Assembly: GCA_037952775.1 (NCBI GenBank)
Contig: JBANAY010000003.1
Span: 26,164,001 to 26,228,000, forward strand
Source: Clonostachys chloroleuca
Taxonomy: Eukaryota; Ascomycota; Sordariomycetes; Hypocreales; Bionectriaceae
DNA length: 64,000 nucleotides
Direction of reading: 5' to 3'
Part shown: in pieces, positions 23,734-35,046 of the stretch
Layout of the letters: every line of letters begins with the position of its first letter
How positions within the stretch are numbered: the first letter of the stretch is position 1
Position numbers and translations under genes: made by a program
Notes under the pieces: generated by a model
Told to the model about the DNA's origin: nothing
The model's input: the letters and a program-made list of their open reading frames with translations, nothing else
Database searches by the model: none

Positions 23734-24274
23734 TTACATGTGGTCTATATAACGCTCCATCGTCTCCCACTCGGTCTTGCCGGTTGATAATAGGTACCTG
23801 ATATGGGACTGCCACCTGGGTATTAGCTGAAGGATCACCAGGGTTCCCATGAAAAATAGAGGTTGAATGCTGTTATTGGAAAGGGAATAAGGAGAAAGGA
23901 GGATCGTACAAGGTCGGTGACTTTACGATGGCGCTCGAACTCGTCACGAGCGTATTTCTTGGATTCGGCCTTGGTAGTTGGGTCTTGTATCCGCTTGATC
24001 CCGCGTAGAATTGTTCTGTAGAAGGCAAGTGTTCGCGATCGTTGGAGGAACTGCACGAATGACAAGTCAGTATTTGATAGCACGCGCCCCAGGTTGAGGC
24101 ATCTGGTTGAAGCAGATATCGTGGTGGGGGAGAATATGTGTAGACCCGGCATAGCCTTGTCATGGGTGGACGAACATTTTCCAGGCTCAATGCGCCATCG
24201 AGCCGCTTGGAGGTTCGCCGCGTCGCGGTGGCGAGGCCGCGGCTGCGGAACAGCAATCGGGCTCCCTTGAGCAT
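23734..24274 (-). CDS. LYRM2: LYR-motif protein, LYRM2-like, mitochondrial
   Basis: Small LYR proteins bind acyl-carrier protein and help assemble or stabilise mitochondrial complexes; LYRM2 is linked to complex I in animals. Exons 24176-24274, 23910-24050 and 23734-23808 give 104 aa. The first 27 residues (MLKGARLLFRSRGLATATRR...) form an Arg-rich presequence. The core FLQRSRTLAFYRTILRG carries the LYR-type motif (FYR), followed by a basic helix (KKYARDEFERHRKVTDL) and the C-terminal SHIRYLLSTGKTEWE. Donor GTTCGT of the first intron is a weak but usable fungal site. The second junction uses GGCAG|TCC to keep frame. It shares a 296-bp divergent promoter with the NAT4 gene. Confidence 0.88.
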
Positions 24275-24570
24275 CTAGGTCACCTCATCAAGTTTGAAAA
24301 CAAATGAATTTTATGAGTGAGTTGGTGCCAGGGAACATTGAGATTGTGAAATTCTCAGAGGGCAGGGCGCTTTGGAGTCTACGGACAAACCTCGGGTGTG
24401 GGGAATTGATTTCTGTCGTGGCACGTTTAACGTTGTTCAACGCGTGCTTATAAGCCGGGCTTCAGTAGGCGTCATTGAAGGAGAAACAACTTGAGAACTT
24501 TCCAATTACATATCTTCGACTGGAAGCTATCGAGTTATCAATATATCTGGCTCAGCAAAAGGTTGCCGTC
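24275..24570. promoter_or_regulatory. shared divergent promoter, LYRM2-like / NAT4
   Basis: The ATGs of the minus-strand LYR gene (24274) and the plus-strand acetyltransferase (24571) lie head to head 296 bp apart. All start signals for both genes must lie in this gap or overlap it. No specific factor site is assigned. Confidence 0.6.
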
Positions 24571-25515
24571 ATGTCTAGCGCGGGATCTACGTCTCAGCGC
24601 GGCACGAGGAAAACGAGATCAACGCCCAAGGTCAACCATCTTGAGATTGCCAATGAGAAGACAGATGCGGAGTTCGTTGAAGAGTATATGCGTCCAAGGT
24701 GAGTTAGAAAGCTCCCATCCTCTTACGGGCTGTTCAGGCGTGGGCTAAGTGCTTCCTATTCTACACTTAGCGAGAACTGGACCCAATGGACTCATCCCAC
24801 CTCGGAAAAGAAATACACGCTGAACCTGCTTGGCGTGGCGCGTCTCACTGACGCCGAGTTAGAAACATGCTACAACCTGATTGAGAAGACGAGTGGAGAG
24901 GACTATCGCAACTCGTCCTCCGGATGGCACCCCGCGGCCAAAAGGAAAGAGATGCGGTCACCGGGTCTGCGATACATTCTCATCCAGACCGACCCCGGGG
25001 AAGGGAATGATGACACCGGGATCCGAGGGTTCATGTCCATCATGCCAACGATCGAGAATGCCGAGCCAGTGGTGTATGTGTATGAGGTGCACCTGGAAAC
25101 AGAGCTTCAAGGGTGAGTGGCAGGACAAATTTCCCAATGGGGAAATGTTAAAAACATCGTATTTTCAGGGCTGAATCCCCGGGAATCGATTGGATGGTTT
25201 CCCAAGCCTTGCACCCCTGACGCAAACACTGACTGATGACCTAACAGGACCCGCCTCGGAAGGCTCCTGCTGGAATATGCGCGGGTGATTGCCGATAATA
25301 TCCCTAGCGTAGAGAAGGTGATGCTCACCTGCTTTGTGAGCAATGAGCGCGCAAGACAATTCTATGGGAAGATGGGCTTTGACTTGGACGAGTCTTCGCC
25401 AAGAGACAGAAAGCTGAGAGGAGGAAAGGTGGTGACGTCAGATTATGTCATCCTGAGCCACCGAACAAAAGATAAGGATAAGGAACGGAGGCGGGACGTG
25501 CAAGCCGATGCTTGA
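24571..25515 (+). CDS. NAT4: histone-specific N-alpha-acetyltransferase Nat4/NAA40
   Basis: NatD acetylates the N-terminal serine of histones H4 and H2A. Exons 24571-24698, 24771-25112 and 25248-25515 give 245 aa, close to fungal Nat4 length. The GNAT fold is recognisable. A substrate-side segment carries SSGWHPAAKRKEM, matching the family's GW-x-x-x-K-x-x-EM block. Next come the central strand VVYVYEVHLE and the acetyl-CoA loop helix TRLGRLLLEYA after the third exon junction. The C-terminal strand reads VMLTCFVSNERARQFYGKMGF, the usual N-x-x-A-x-x-FY-x-x-x-GF end of the domain. The tail is basic (KDKDKERRRD). Splice choices keep frame; the 135-bp second intron is larger than average. No lesions. 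Confidence 0.93.
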
Positions 25516-26241
25516 GTTGAAGAGTAAGGCTGGCAATGCATTTTGCATAGATTCATGTTTGGCAGCATAGCATTCCCACGAAGCGATAGTTTCAATGAGA
25601 GTTGGAGGAAGAATCTTGATCAGTCAGGGGATCCCGAGAAAACACGACGGGGCTTGACGTGAACATCCATCATGAATTCGGTCCACACTCCATTTACCCT
25701 GCCTCATTGCGTCGGGAATGAGTGCTTGGAGGAAACCAAATCCAGATGATGAAAGGGCTTGCTGATTGACCAATGGAGGCCATGGGGCCGCAGCATCGCC
25801 ATCCCAATCTTAACAAAAGCAGTCGAGGGTATCGCCCGCCCTAGCAGATTATTTAGTGGATAATGTTTGCATACTTGCCTAAAACGGGTGGTATTGACCG
25901 GCGCCCTGCCTTAAAGATCTCGAGCATTGACGCAACGTTGGGCCTAACCCTGGCTTAAACCGACGTCGCTCTGTAGATCCTGGAGAGTTCTACCACCTCT
26001 GGGCATAGGGATGGCACCAAGGTAGTGGCTAGGCATATTTTAATAGTTTTCTAGCTGAGCCGTGCAATATTAATAGAGCCTCTCCCGCTGTCTTCTTTCA
26101 CATGCTTCCCTCTATAGTTCTGTACTTCCTCTTTGGCAAGTCTTCCAAAGATCCAAGCAATATCTCCTGCTTGTAATTTTCTATTTGTCCTTTCAAATTG
26201 ACCAACCGTCTCATAAGCTATATACAACATCAGTATCCACA

Positions 26242-26770
26242 ATGGCCTCTGCTTGGACATTTTCTCTCTTTGCCTCGTGCAACCCCGTGGAGACCTGCTG
26301 CAAGGCGCACTACTGTAAGTCAGAAACCATCACAACCCCAGGCTGACCCTCATTGCTGACGTTCATCATCCAATTGAAGTATATGGACGTGCCCACGAGC
26401 GTCTTCGCAACCCAGAGCTTCACAACTACGACGGCAAGAATGAAGAATGCAAAGATTGCTTCAACAAGTCCTTCTGGATCGCCCCATGCATCGGCTGCCA
26501 GTATGTCTCGTATACTAGGGACCGGAAGCAATAGACCTCCGCTAACCTTTTCTCATCTGAAGCCAAATTTACCACACCCGCCTCCTTATTCGTGAGAAGT
26601 ACGGTATTGAGGGAAGCAATGGAAAGGACTGCGCCACCTCATACTTCTGCTCCTGCTGTGCCCTCAAACAGCACGACTCCGAGATCGCCCATCGTAACGA
26701 GAGGGGGACGGAGAATGTAGACAAGACTGGCTACAAGCCTCAGCCCAACGCTATGATTATGCCTGAGTGA
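26242..26770 (+). CDS. PLAC8-family cysteine-rich protein
   Basis: Exons 26242-26314, 26380-26500 and 26563-26770 give 133 aa; the introns are 65 and 62 bp. The protein is cysteine-rich, with CCKAHYLYGRAHERL, then ECKDCFNKSFWIAPCIGC, then TSYFCSCCALKQHDSEI. The last two blocks (short hydrophobic CxxC segment, then CxCCALxQ) are the PLAC8 signature. PLAC8 proteins of plants and fungi (for example FCR/PCR types) are associated with metal resistance or cell-size control at membranes. Here the role is unknown. The gene was assembled by hand because its exons are too short to stand out. The ends ATGGCCTCTGC and CCTGAGTGA fit well. About 1.1 kb of gene-free DNA follows. Confidence 0.88.
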
Positions 26771-27863
26771 TATTCAGGCTCTTCAAGCTAGTTGTATATT
26801 GTGGCCTTTGTCACTCATACGATTAAAAAGCGACATGCGCACCGGGGAGGTCGACGCCTGGCAACATAGTTAGTATGGACCCCCATACAAGAATGGGAAA
26901 GTGGGAACGTGAGGAACTGCATGACTGGAATCTCATGTCGGGATTTCTGCATTTTCAGCGGCATCATTTTTGCTGGATCGCATCTTTGATTTACACATGC
27001 TATTTAAAGCCAGAGATACCAATTTTGTTTTATGAAAAGAGACGGAAAATTGCTGGACACGTTAGGAAATGATTCTAACGTGATCCAATGCCAACTTCCA
27101 TTGTTCTGCTATCTCTAGTTTCTCTATTTTTTCTTCTAAATTTATTTGAGCTACTGATACCTGACCAATTCTTATAGTTTGGATTTGACCACGAACGCCG
27201 GCAAAATAATCATAAAGAAAGACTTGTCCTGGAACTCTTAACCTCTATAGCTCCAGCACTGTTCGAACCTTGGAGTGAAGCCGTTCGAGATGCGCACGAT
27301 CAGCGGCGAACCAGGCTGTAATCCTTCCGCTGGATGGACCCTTGACTATGACATAGGGAGTTGACTTTGACTTTCTTGGCTGAGATGTGTCTCAAGCGAT
27401 CTACATGCGTACTGTCGAGCTCATGCAGCTAGCCAGATCTAATCTTGCAGCTAGCCAGCCTTGTGGGCATGATGACGACAGTAACTGGCGATGTGCATGC
27501 TCCTAATTGTCCTTCAGCTTCAATTATTCAGAATATTCATCAGAAATTTTGGCAGAGATTCATTTGACAGCATAGACCCCGCAAAAGTGCGGCAGCATGA
27601 CGCCGTGAGGCGCTCTTCCATTGTTTAAGGCTTAAGAATTTCTAACGACTAATAACACCCAGACACCCCGGTGATCTCCCTTTATCTCTTGCGGGGATCA
27701 CGATATACCCAAACAACTCCTGAATAAGTCAATTTTCAGTCCCGGCTAACTTTTTAACTTATAATCCGTTAGATCTCGCCCCTGTTCATGCTCTCATCCC
27801 AACTCGTTAATATATTGAAAATCAAATCGCAAACACCGACTTTTTTGCTTTCCTCAGAAATCA
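26771..27863. other. intergenic between convergent genes, no gene seen
   Basis: This holds the 3' flanks of the PLAC8 gene and of IMP dehydrogenase. A 13-base direct repeat TGCAGCTAGCCAG occurs at 27424 and 27446. No coding signal. Confidence 0.5.
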
Positions 27864-29740
27864 TTATGCGTACAGCTTCTTCTCGTAAGACTCCATGTTG
27901 ACGTTGCCCTCCAGCTGGGCGCTGGCAGTACGGATCTCGAAGCGAAGGATACCGTTCTCAGCGCTCTGGTGAAGCTCCGTCAGGCTGGTCATGCCGCAGT
28001 CCTGCATGGAGTGCTTGAGACCAGCGGCAAGGTAAGGAACGAATTTGTTGATAGATCTAAGGGGATGTCAAAGTTAGCAAAACAGAAACTGATTAGAGCG
28101 GAGGGGTCGACGTACCCTCGGTGGGCCACGGCACCGGAAACACCCTGAGCAACGAGGACGCTGTCACCCTCGGAGAAGTAGCGGGCGGTACCAGCGTTGC
28201 TCTTCTGGCTGTCCTTGCCGCCACCGCCGGCCTTCTTGTCCTGCATGGCGTCAATGCTGCCCATGCCACGGTAGGCCTTGACCAGCTTTCCTTCACGGGA
28301 GACGAAGGAAGTTCCGGGAGACTCAGTGGTACCAGCCAAGAGACCACCCATCATGACGGTGGAGGCGCCAAGGGCAAGACCTTTGACAATGTGTCCAACG
28401 TTCTGGACACCACCGTCGGCGATGCAAGGAACGCCAAAGCGAGCAGCGAAAGAGCTGACGCTGTAGACGGCGGCGGCCTGGGGACGGCCGACTGCCATGA
28501 CTTCCTGGGTAATGCAAGCAGAGCCACTGCCCATTCCAATTCGCAGACCATCAGCACCGGCGGCGATGAGGCCGGCAGCCTGCTCGCGAGTGACAACGTT
28601 TCCACCAATGACATCAAGGCCAGGGAATTCGGCCTTGCACCACTTGATCATCTCGATCTGGTACATGCTGTTACCCTGGGAGCTGTCAAGGATGACGATA
28701 TCGAGACCAGCTTCAACCAGACCCTTGAGACGGAGCTTATCCTCAGGGCGAGTGCCAATAGCAGCAGCGCAGATGAGCTGCTTGCTGTCGGGAAGCTTGG
28801 AGGCGAAAGGGAAGTCCTGGTTCTTGTTCAAGTCGGAGCGGGAAATCATGGAAACGAGGTTGCCGTCCGAGTCAACAATGGGGAGCTTGCCCTTCTTGGA
28901 CTTGGCGAGGATCTTGTTTGCCTCCTGCAAGTTGACACCAGCCTGGGCCGTGATGAGATCGGTCACCATGACTTCGGACACGGGGACGCTAGCGTCGTCC
29001 TCGAACTGGATATCACGGTTGGTAACAATACCAAGGAGCTTGGAGCCCAGCTTGCCGGATTCTTTGAAGTCCAATGTTAGCCATGGTTCAGAGCCTCTAT
29101 TGAGGTAAGAGATGATGATTTATCCAGAAGGAAAGGAAAAGTTCATGCAATATGGTAGTCCCCATGACGTGAGTCTATACGGTGGAACGAAAGTTAAAAA
29201 ATAATGGGTGTTTAATCATGTGAAGACGCCGAGGCGTCCGTTGACCTGGAATTTGAAAGAAAACGAGTGAAAATTCTTACCTGTGACAGGGAAACCACCG
29301 AAACCCCACTTCTCCTTAAGCAGTTTGGCCTCGCCGACAGTGGTGTTGCGGTCGATGACGACGGGGTCTGCGATGAAACCGTTCTCGTAACGCTTGACCT
29401 TGCGGACCATGTCGGCCTGAGCCTCGGGGGAGCAGTTGTGGTGAATCACACCGAGACCGCCCTGGAGAGCCATGTGGATGGCCATCTCGTGCTCAGTGAC
29501 TGTGTCCATGGGGGAGGACACGAAAGGAGTCTTGAGGGTGATTCGCTTGGTGACGGGCGAATCAAGGACGACGGCGGAGGCAGGGAAGCCAATGTAGCCA
29601 GGCAGCAGCAGGAAGTCATTGTAGGTGAGACCACCATGCTTGGCTGTGTCCATGAGCTCGTGGATGTCGAGTCCATCTCTGGACTTGTACTCCTTGAGCA
29701 CGTCAAGGGCGGTGCTGTAGTCGAGAACCTTGGCAGCCAT
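27864..29740 (-). CDS. IMD: inosine-5'-monophosphate dehydrogenase
   Basis: IMPDH oxidises IMP to XMP with NAD+, the committed step of GMP synthesis in the cytosol. Exons 29281-29740, 28116-29061 and 27864-28056 give 532 aa, the usual length. The N-terminal part of the barrel ([15 protein letters not shown]) precedes the two CBS repeats (about 118-240), which contain [10 protein letters not shown] and SMISRSDL. The catalytic loop reads [13 protein letters not shown], with Cys336 as the nucleophile. [20 protein letters not shown] and the flap RGMGSIDAM follow. The C-terminus ends [10 protein letters not shown]. The first intron is long (219 bp) with branch GCTAAC 15 bases before its AG. The exon junction restores FPVT-ESGKL, as in other fungal IMPDHs. 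No lesion; this looks like the housekeeping copy, since no mycophenolate-type cluster surrounds it. Confidence 0.95.
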
Positions 29741-31200
29741 TTCGGACGGATCTTGGCAGAAGAGGATACAACAAAAGGAGGGGTGAATTGAGGTCGAAGG
29801 CGAGCAGTCAGAGAGAGAGTTAGAACCTGAATGGAGAGGTTTAATCCAATTTGACTGCTGGAATTGATACGGCGCTTCTTCCCGTAAGAGAAAGAAAAAA
29901 AGAAGGTGGGAGGAGACCACCAAATTTTTTTTTATAGCAGGATGGGACGGTTCCGCAAGCGCGGGGCTTATCGTTATCTGTCAAAGGTGGATACTGAAGG
30001 TACTTGGTATTTGTATGAGTGCGCTGCCGGGATGGAAGTACACTGGCAGACCTATTCAGCGATTAGCTGATAACCCAAAATGGATTGGATTGTAAACGCT
30101 CGTCAGCAAACTCTGCCGATGACAAAGCTACCAACTCCCTTTCTCAGCTTTGGAAGACGTGGATAGATGTTTCGGTCGGATCCGCCTTGGGCAAAGATGG
30201 CTCCTGTTGATTCTTGTTCGGATATGCACAGGCTCAAGCGCAAAAATCAACATATTCCCTGGGCGTCAAATGACCACTCTCGACTATCAGATCTTCTGCT
30301 TGACGCGGACGGCAAGATGTCACTGTGGCTGCTGGGAACCATTTCTCAACACATTATCCGCTAGATCATATTCATAACGCTGACGATCTTAATACATGCT
30401 TTTTCTCCCTGATAAATCTGGTGTGGAGGGTCTTATTAGCTGAGGTTAGCTCGTTCACCAGATATGATCCATCAACTCAACGCCGGTTCTACAGGTTGAA
30501 GAAACCAAAAAAGCACTGAAGAATGTACAGAAGGGAGTGAATTGAGATTAGGTAAGGTATATGTATCACTGTCTAAGGCAGTCTTATTTGTCCTATCATC
30601 CAAGCGGGTCAGTTTGATGCGGGTTATAACATGGTCTAAGAAGCGACTTGTATGATATCGGATGAATATAATACACTCCCAACGAAATGATGTTGGTGAA
30701 TAATTTCCAACAAACCGAAACAGGGAGAATGATAAGAGGTTTGACGTTGGCTGAATACAGCTATCCACTTACAGATTCACCTAGTTCTTGCACGATTCTC
30801 TATGACCTCAGAAGGCAATTTGTGAATTTTATGATTTTCGAGGTCATATGGGCTGAGACTAGGCAGTCGTGATCTGTCTTTCAAGGTGCTCAGGGAGATA
30901 TATAATTTGCGAAGAAGTTTATCTGCGGGGTGGATTTTGGAAAGAGATAAATGCTGGGCGGCTTGACCTTGGCTCTGTCTCCGTGGGAGTTTGCTCGCAA
31001 CCAGCCTCTGTCTAGTTACTAGCCCAGGGCTCAAACGGTATCTTTGCGTCTTGAACCTATGTAGGGCGACCTGCTACTGAAAAGCTACTAACTTGGTAGT
31101 TACGTCCGAATCTGGTAGATCTGTCATCACTCCTTTAACTTGGATATGTGCGACCCTAGCTAGATAGTGGAACGTCGGGAGCTCGAAGAAGTCAATAGGA
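29741..31200. other. intergenic: IMPDH promoter and unassigned DNA
   Basis: The 180 bp upstream of the IMPDH start are CT-rich on the coding strand, as expected for a leader. From about 30000 to 31200 only short unrelated frames occur. The composition is relatively AT-rich and it leads into the dehydrogenase relic. Confidence 0.5.
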
Positions 31201-31224
31201 TCGTGTCTAAGGATCGGCAGCTAC

Positions 31225-32181
31225 TATTAATACGAATGACAACCATCATCGTTGCTATTGTATCTGCCCGTATCACATACGCTTGCTCTTGGCCTCACTC
31301 TGGCTCTACATGCTTTGAAGTCTGGGTATAATGTTATCGCGGTAATGAGAAATCCAATGCGCTCTGTATACGCCGCTAAATCTATCGAAGTAGCCGGTGG
31401 GAGGGCCTTCTAAATCGATGTATCTCGACCTCAAGGCGAAATATTCAAGGCTATTGAGACAACTGAAGCTATCTATGGCAGAATTGATGTTCTGGTTAAT
31501 AACGCTGGATACTCCGTCTTCGGTCTGGCCGAGACTTTTAGGTGTGTAGTAGGCTTGATCAGGAGGATATGTACTACGTCTTGCGACTGGAATTCAGCTA
31601 ACTGAAGAAACTTATAGTGAGAGAGAGATCACTCAACTATTCCAGACTAATGTATTTGGGCTATTCTATTTGACCCAAGCTGTCCTACTAGGTATGCGAT
31701 CCCGCCGCTCTGGTACGATTGTTAGTGTGAGCAGTAATGGCGTCAAGTTGGTACTCCTATATGCAGCCTCTATGCGGCTAGTAAGTTTAGTTTGGAAGGT
31801 TTCAGCGAAGTACTGTCCAAGGAGATATCTGAGTTTGGTATATCGACTCTTATCGTCGAACCGGATGCTTTCCGGACTAACTTCCTTTATGCTATTAAGG
31901 CTAGCGAGAAGGGTATACCAGAAGCGTACCGGGGTACTGTGGTAGACCAGGCATTTGATAGGTTTAAGGCAGCAGCAGGGAAACAAATTCGCAACCCAGT
32001 GAAGGCAGCCGAGAGGATGTTTGAGGTTATTGTGGGAGAGGGACAGGGTGGACTACTGAAGGGTAAGATTTTAAGGCTGGTTCTGGGTGAAGATGCACAT
32101 GACAGAATAACAGTAAAGATTGAGCAGCAGCAGAGTGATATGGAGGCGGCACGTGAAGTCACTTTCTCAACAGATCTGTAG
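31225..32181 (+). pseudogene. decayed short-chain dehydrogenase/reductase
   Basis: Three conserved SDR pieces lie in order but cannot be read as one frame. The first (31288-31541) reads LGLTLALHALKSGYNVIAV, then a TAA stop at 31411-31413 in GGRAF*IDVS, then IDVLVNNAGYSVFG with the NNAG signature. A plausible 76-bp intron (31542-31617) leads to REITQLFQTNVFGLFYLTQ and GTIVSVSSNGVK. The frame then shifts near 31750-31775 before YAASKFSLEGFSE, the YxxxK catalytic block, and continues to 32181 (substrate loop, EREDs-type C-terminus). The N-terminal TGxxxGxG cofactor loop is not readable. The stop equals CAA changed to TAA, a CpA-to-TpA transition of RIP type. At least two lesions make it non-functional unless extensively mis-sequenced. 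Confidence 0.85.
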
Positions 32182-33219
32182 GCGGGGAATGCTGTTGAGA
32201 TATCCAAATAAGTTGATGGCCACGGCAAGGTGGGTATCTCGCAAGCCATCACGTCTGTAGTACTGCTGCGGGCGGAGCAGCTGTGAATCGTTGGACATTG
32301 GTGGTAATGATGCGGGAGTTGCATACACACCTGCTGTCAATAGAATTGCATAGAATCAACGAGCCAGTACCCGTATTTTGAACTTATTGCTGACCTGAGA
32401 CGAGCATAATGGCACTGTATCAGGCTCCTCGTATTTGGTGGTTTGTCAACACCCGTAAATAGCACGCATTGGGCTAGATGCAACACTGCCATCGGTCCCT
32501 GCCTCGATCCAGATCTCCGATTGACTTGGCTGGTGAATGAAAAATTTGGTCAAACCTAAGCGATTTGGAACAAACTCGAATAGCAACTAGGAATGCGCCT
32601 ACTCAATCATGACTGCAGCCACAAGGAGATACCTCGATGAGACTTTGAGCTCGGGAGCGGTAAAAATAGGTCAGGCACTTGGCTCGCGCTTTGTCCCCTT
32701 AAGTACTGGGGGAAGTGAGACAGGGGCTCGTTCCTGCGGTGAGAGACAGGGAGTTGACCTCTTGCGACGGCTTGCACGGCCACGACGTCAGCCCCCGGGG
32801 CCCCTGGCGGCGGTCATAGGCCAGAGCTGTGCTGGTGGCGGCGGGCACAACCTCTGTCTCAGTGGCGTACATGCGCTAGTGGCTGCAATGGAACGAGGGC
32901 TGGAGCTTGGGAGGGGCTAAGGCCAGTGAGGGGCAGTCCATCAGTTCGTGTTGCCTGTGCTATCCAATCTACCTAGCTGGCCAAGGAGGTAGCTGCTGGC
33001 CTAGTCCAAGTCCGACCTCCAGCTCTGCTTGACGCTTTAGTATTTAGGCATGCTGCACACCGTCTTCTGCCAGCTTCGTTCATTCCTGATCCCCCTCACC
33101 GTAAGCCATCAGCTCAATTGCTACCTATCCCTCTTCTTGTCTTCATCACTTGGTCCAGCTAGTTTGGATCCTTTCACTTTGCTTTCTTGTTGTCCTTGAT
33201 ACCCAATCCCCTCCACACA
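32182..33219. other. intergenic and UAP1 promoter
   Basis: A GC-rich patch at 32690-32930 contains open frames of low quality. From about 33060 the sequence becomes the CT-rich leader of the UDP-GlcNAc pyrophosphorylase gene. No other gene is seen. Confidence 0.5.
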
Positions 33220-34719
33220 ATGGCTCCTCTTCCTTCCGCTGAGGCTGTGGCCGAGCTCAAGAGCAAGTACACTGCAGCTGGCCAGGACCAGGTTTTCACC
33301 TTCTACGACTCCCTCGCCGATTCCGAGAAGGCCACTCTTTTCGAACAGCTGTCCGGCTTCAAGCCCGACTACATCAACGAAATCACACAGCGTGCTCTCA
33401 ACCCTCCCAAGGCCAGCGACACTCCTGACAAGCTTGAGCCTCTTCCCGAGTCTGCCACCGCCAGTATCCTCGACTCCGACGCCTCAGATATTGACCGCTG
33501 GTATGCCTCCGGTCTTAAACTGGTTGGCCAGAACAAGGTTGCCGTTGTCCTGATGGCTGGCGGCCAAGGCACTCGTCTTGGCAGCTCCGCCCCAAAGGGC
33601 TGCTTCGATATTGGCCTGCCTTCGCAGAAGTCTCTCTTCCAGATCCAAGCCGAGCGTATCCGCAAGATTCAGGAGCTCGCCGGCAACGCTACCGTTCCTT
33701 GGTATGTCATGACCAGTGGACCTACCCGCGGCCCTACTACTGCCTTCTTCGAGGAGAACAACTTCTTCGGCCTCGACAAGGCCAACGTCCAGATCTTCGA
33801 GCAGGGCGTTCTCCCTTGCATTTCCAATGACGGAAAGATTCTCCTGGAGTCCAAGTCCAAGGTCGCTGTCGCCCCTGATGGCAACGGAGGTATCTACAAT
33901 GGCCTCGTTGTCTCCGGTGTGATCGAGGATATGCGCAAGCGCGGCATTGAGCACATCCACGCCTACTGTGTCGACAACTGCCTTGTCAAGGTTGCTGACC
34001 CTGTCTTCATTGGGTTTTCTGCCGAGAAGAAGGTCGACATTGCCACCAAGGTTGTTCGCAAGCGTAACGCTACCGAGTCTGTCGGCCTCATTCTCTCCAA
34101 GAACGGACGCCCTGACGTCGTCGAGTATTCCGAGATCGACTCTGAGACCGCCGAGGCCCTGGATCCCAAGCAGCCTGATGTTCTCAAGTTCCGTGCCGCC
34201 AACATTGTCAACCACTACTACTCCTTCAGCTTCCTCGATTCCATCCCCCTGTGGGCTCACAAGCTCCCCCACCACGTTGCCCGCAAGAAGATTCCCTACG
34301 CCGATCTCTCTTCCGGCGAGACTGTCAAGCCAGAGAAGCCCAACGGTATCAAGCTCGAGCAGTTCGTCTTCGACGTTTTCCCTCAGCTCGGCCTTGAGAA
34401 GTTTGCTTGCCTTGAGGTCCGCCGCGAGGACGAGTTCTCTCCCCTCAAGAACGGCCGTGGCACTAAGGAGGATAACCCTGACACCAGCAAGGCCGATATT
34501 TTGAACCAGGGCAAGCGCTGGCTTGAAGCCGCCGGTGCCACCGTTGTCAACGATGGTGGTGTCGAGGTTTCCCCTCTGATCAGCTATGTAAGTCTTCCCA
34601 TATATCGATCTCCACTTGGTACCGTGATGAACTAACCAACTCGAAAACAGGGTGGTGAGGGCCTGGAGAAACTCAAGGGCACCACAGTGGAAGCTACTGC
34701 TCTGCTGGAGAAGCAGTAA
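33220..34719 (+). CDS. UAP1: UDP-N-acetylglucosamine pyrophosphorylase
   Basis: The enzyme makes UDP-GlcNAc from UTP and GlcNAc-1-phosphate in the cytosol, feeding chitin, N-glycan and GPI-anchor synthesis. Exons 33220-34587 and 34651-34719 (63-bp intron) give 478 aa, normal for the family. The nucleotide-binding loop [11 protein letters not shown] lies at residues 111-121, followed by [17 protein letters not shown]. Downstream blocks include [39 protein letters not shown] and the lysine-containing [12 protein letters not shown]. Codon use is strongly C/G-ending, suggesting high expression. The start is the ATG after CACACA, which fits a Kozak-like context. The last exon encodes only 22 residues and carries the common C-terminal GGEGLE segment. 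Confidence 0.96.
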
Positions 34720-35046
34720 ATTCACAAGCAAAGCGACTTGGTCGCTCTAAAAGGATGACGAACAGCAAATATGGAATGAACGGTATCGAATTGTATCGAC
34801 GTTTTGTATGGTTCCCACTGAAGTGCTCAGTTGTTTATGAACCACGACGAGTAAAAACAAGGCAAAAATCTAATTAATGAAATATATCAAAATGAGTTTA
34901 TGACACATCTTCGCTCTTCCGCTTGATGGTATTATTTCTAGAGTCTTGAATTGTTACTGTATTGGAATGGGTTGCTGCCTTGATATCTAGTTATGTTACT
35001 CGGCATTCTACTTTTCCATCTATATAGAGTGAAGTCTATTATCTAC

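Noticed and set aside
26310..26531. 73-codon minus-strand frame
   Set aside because: It overlaps the PLAC8 exons antisense and has no support of its own.
27424..27458. 13-base direct repeat TGCAGCTAGCCAG as a target-site duplication
   Set aside because: The copies are only nine bases apart with nothing between them. More likely a small local duplication.
28121..29080. 319-codon plus-strand frame
   Set aside because: Shadow of IMP dehydrogenase on the other strand.
32609..32920. 103-codon frame before UAP1
   Set aside because: A GC-rich patch with Gly/Arg-rich translation, no motif and several overlapping frames. Likely chance.
33484..34731. 415-codon minus-strand frame
   Set aside because: It is the mirror of UAP1, whose strongly biased codons make the other strand stop-free. 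Its translation matches no family.
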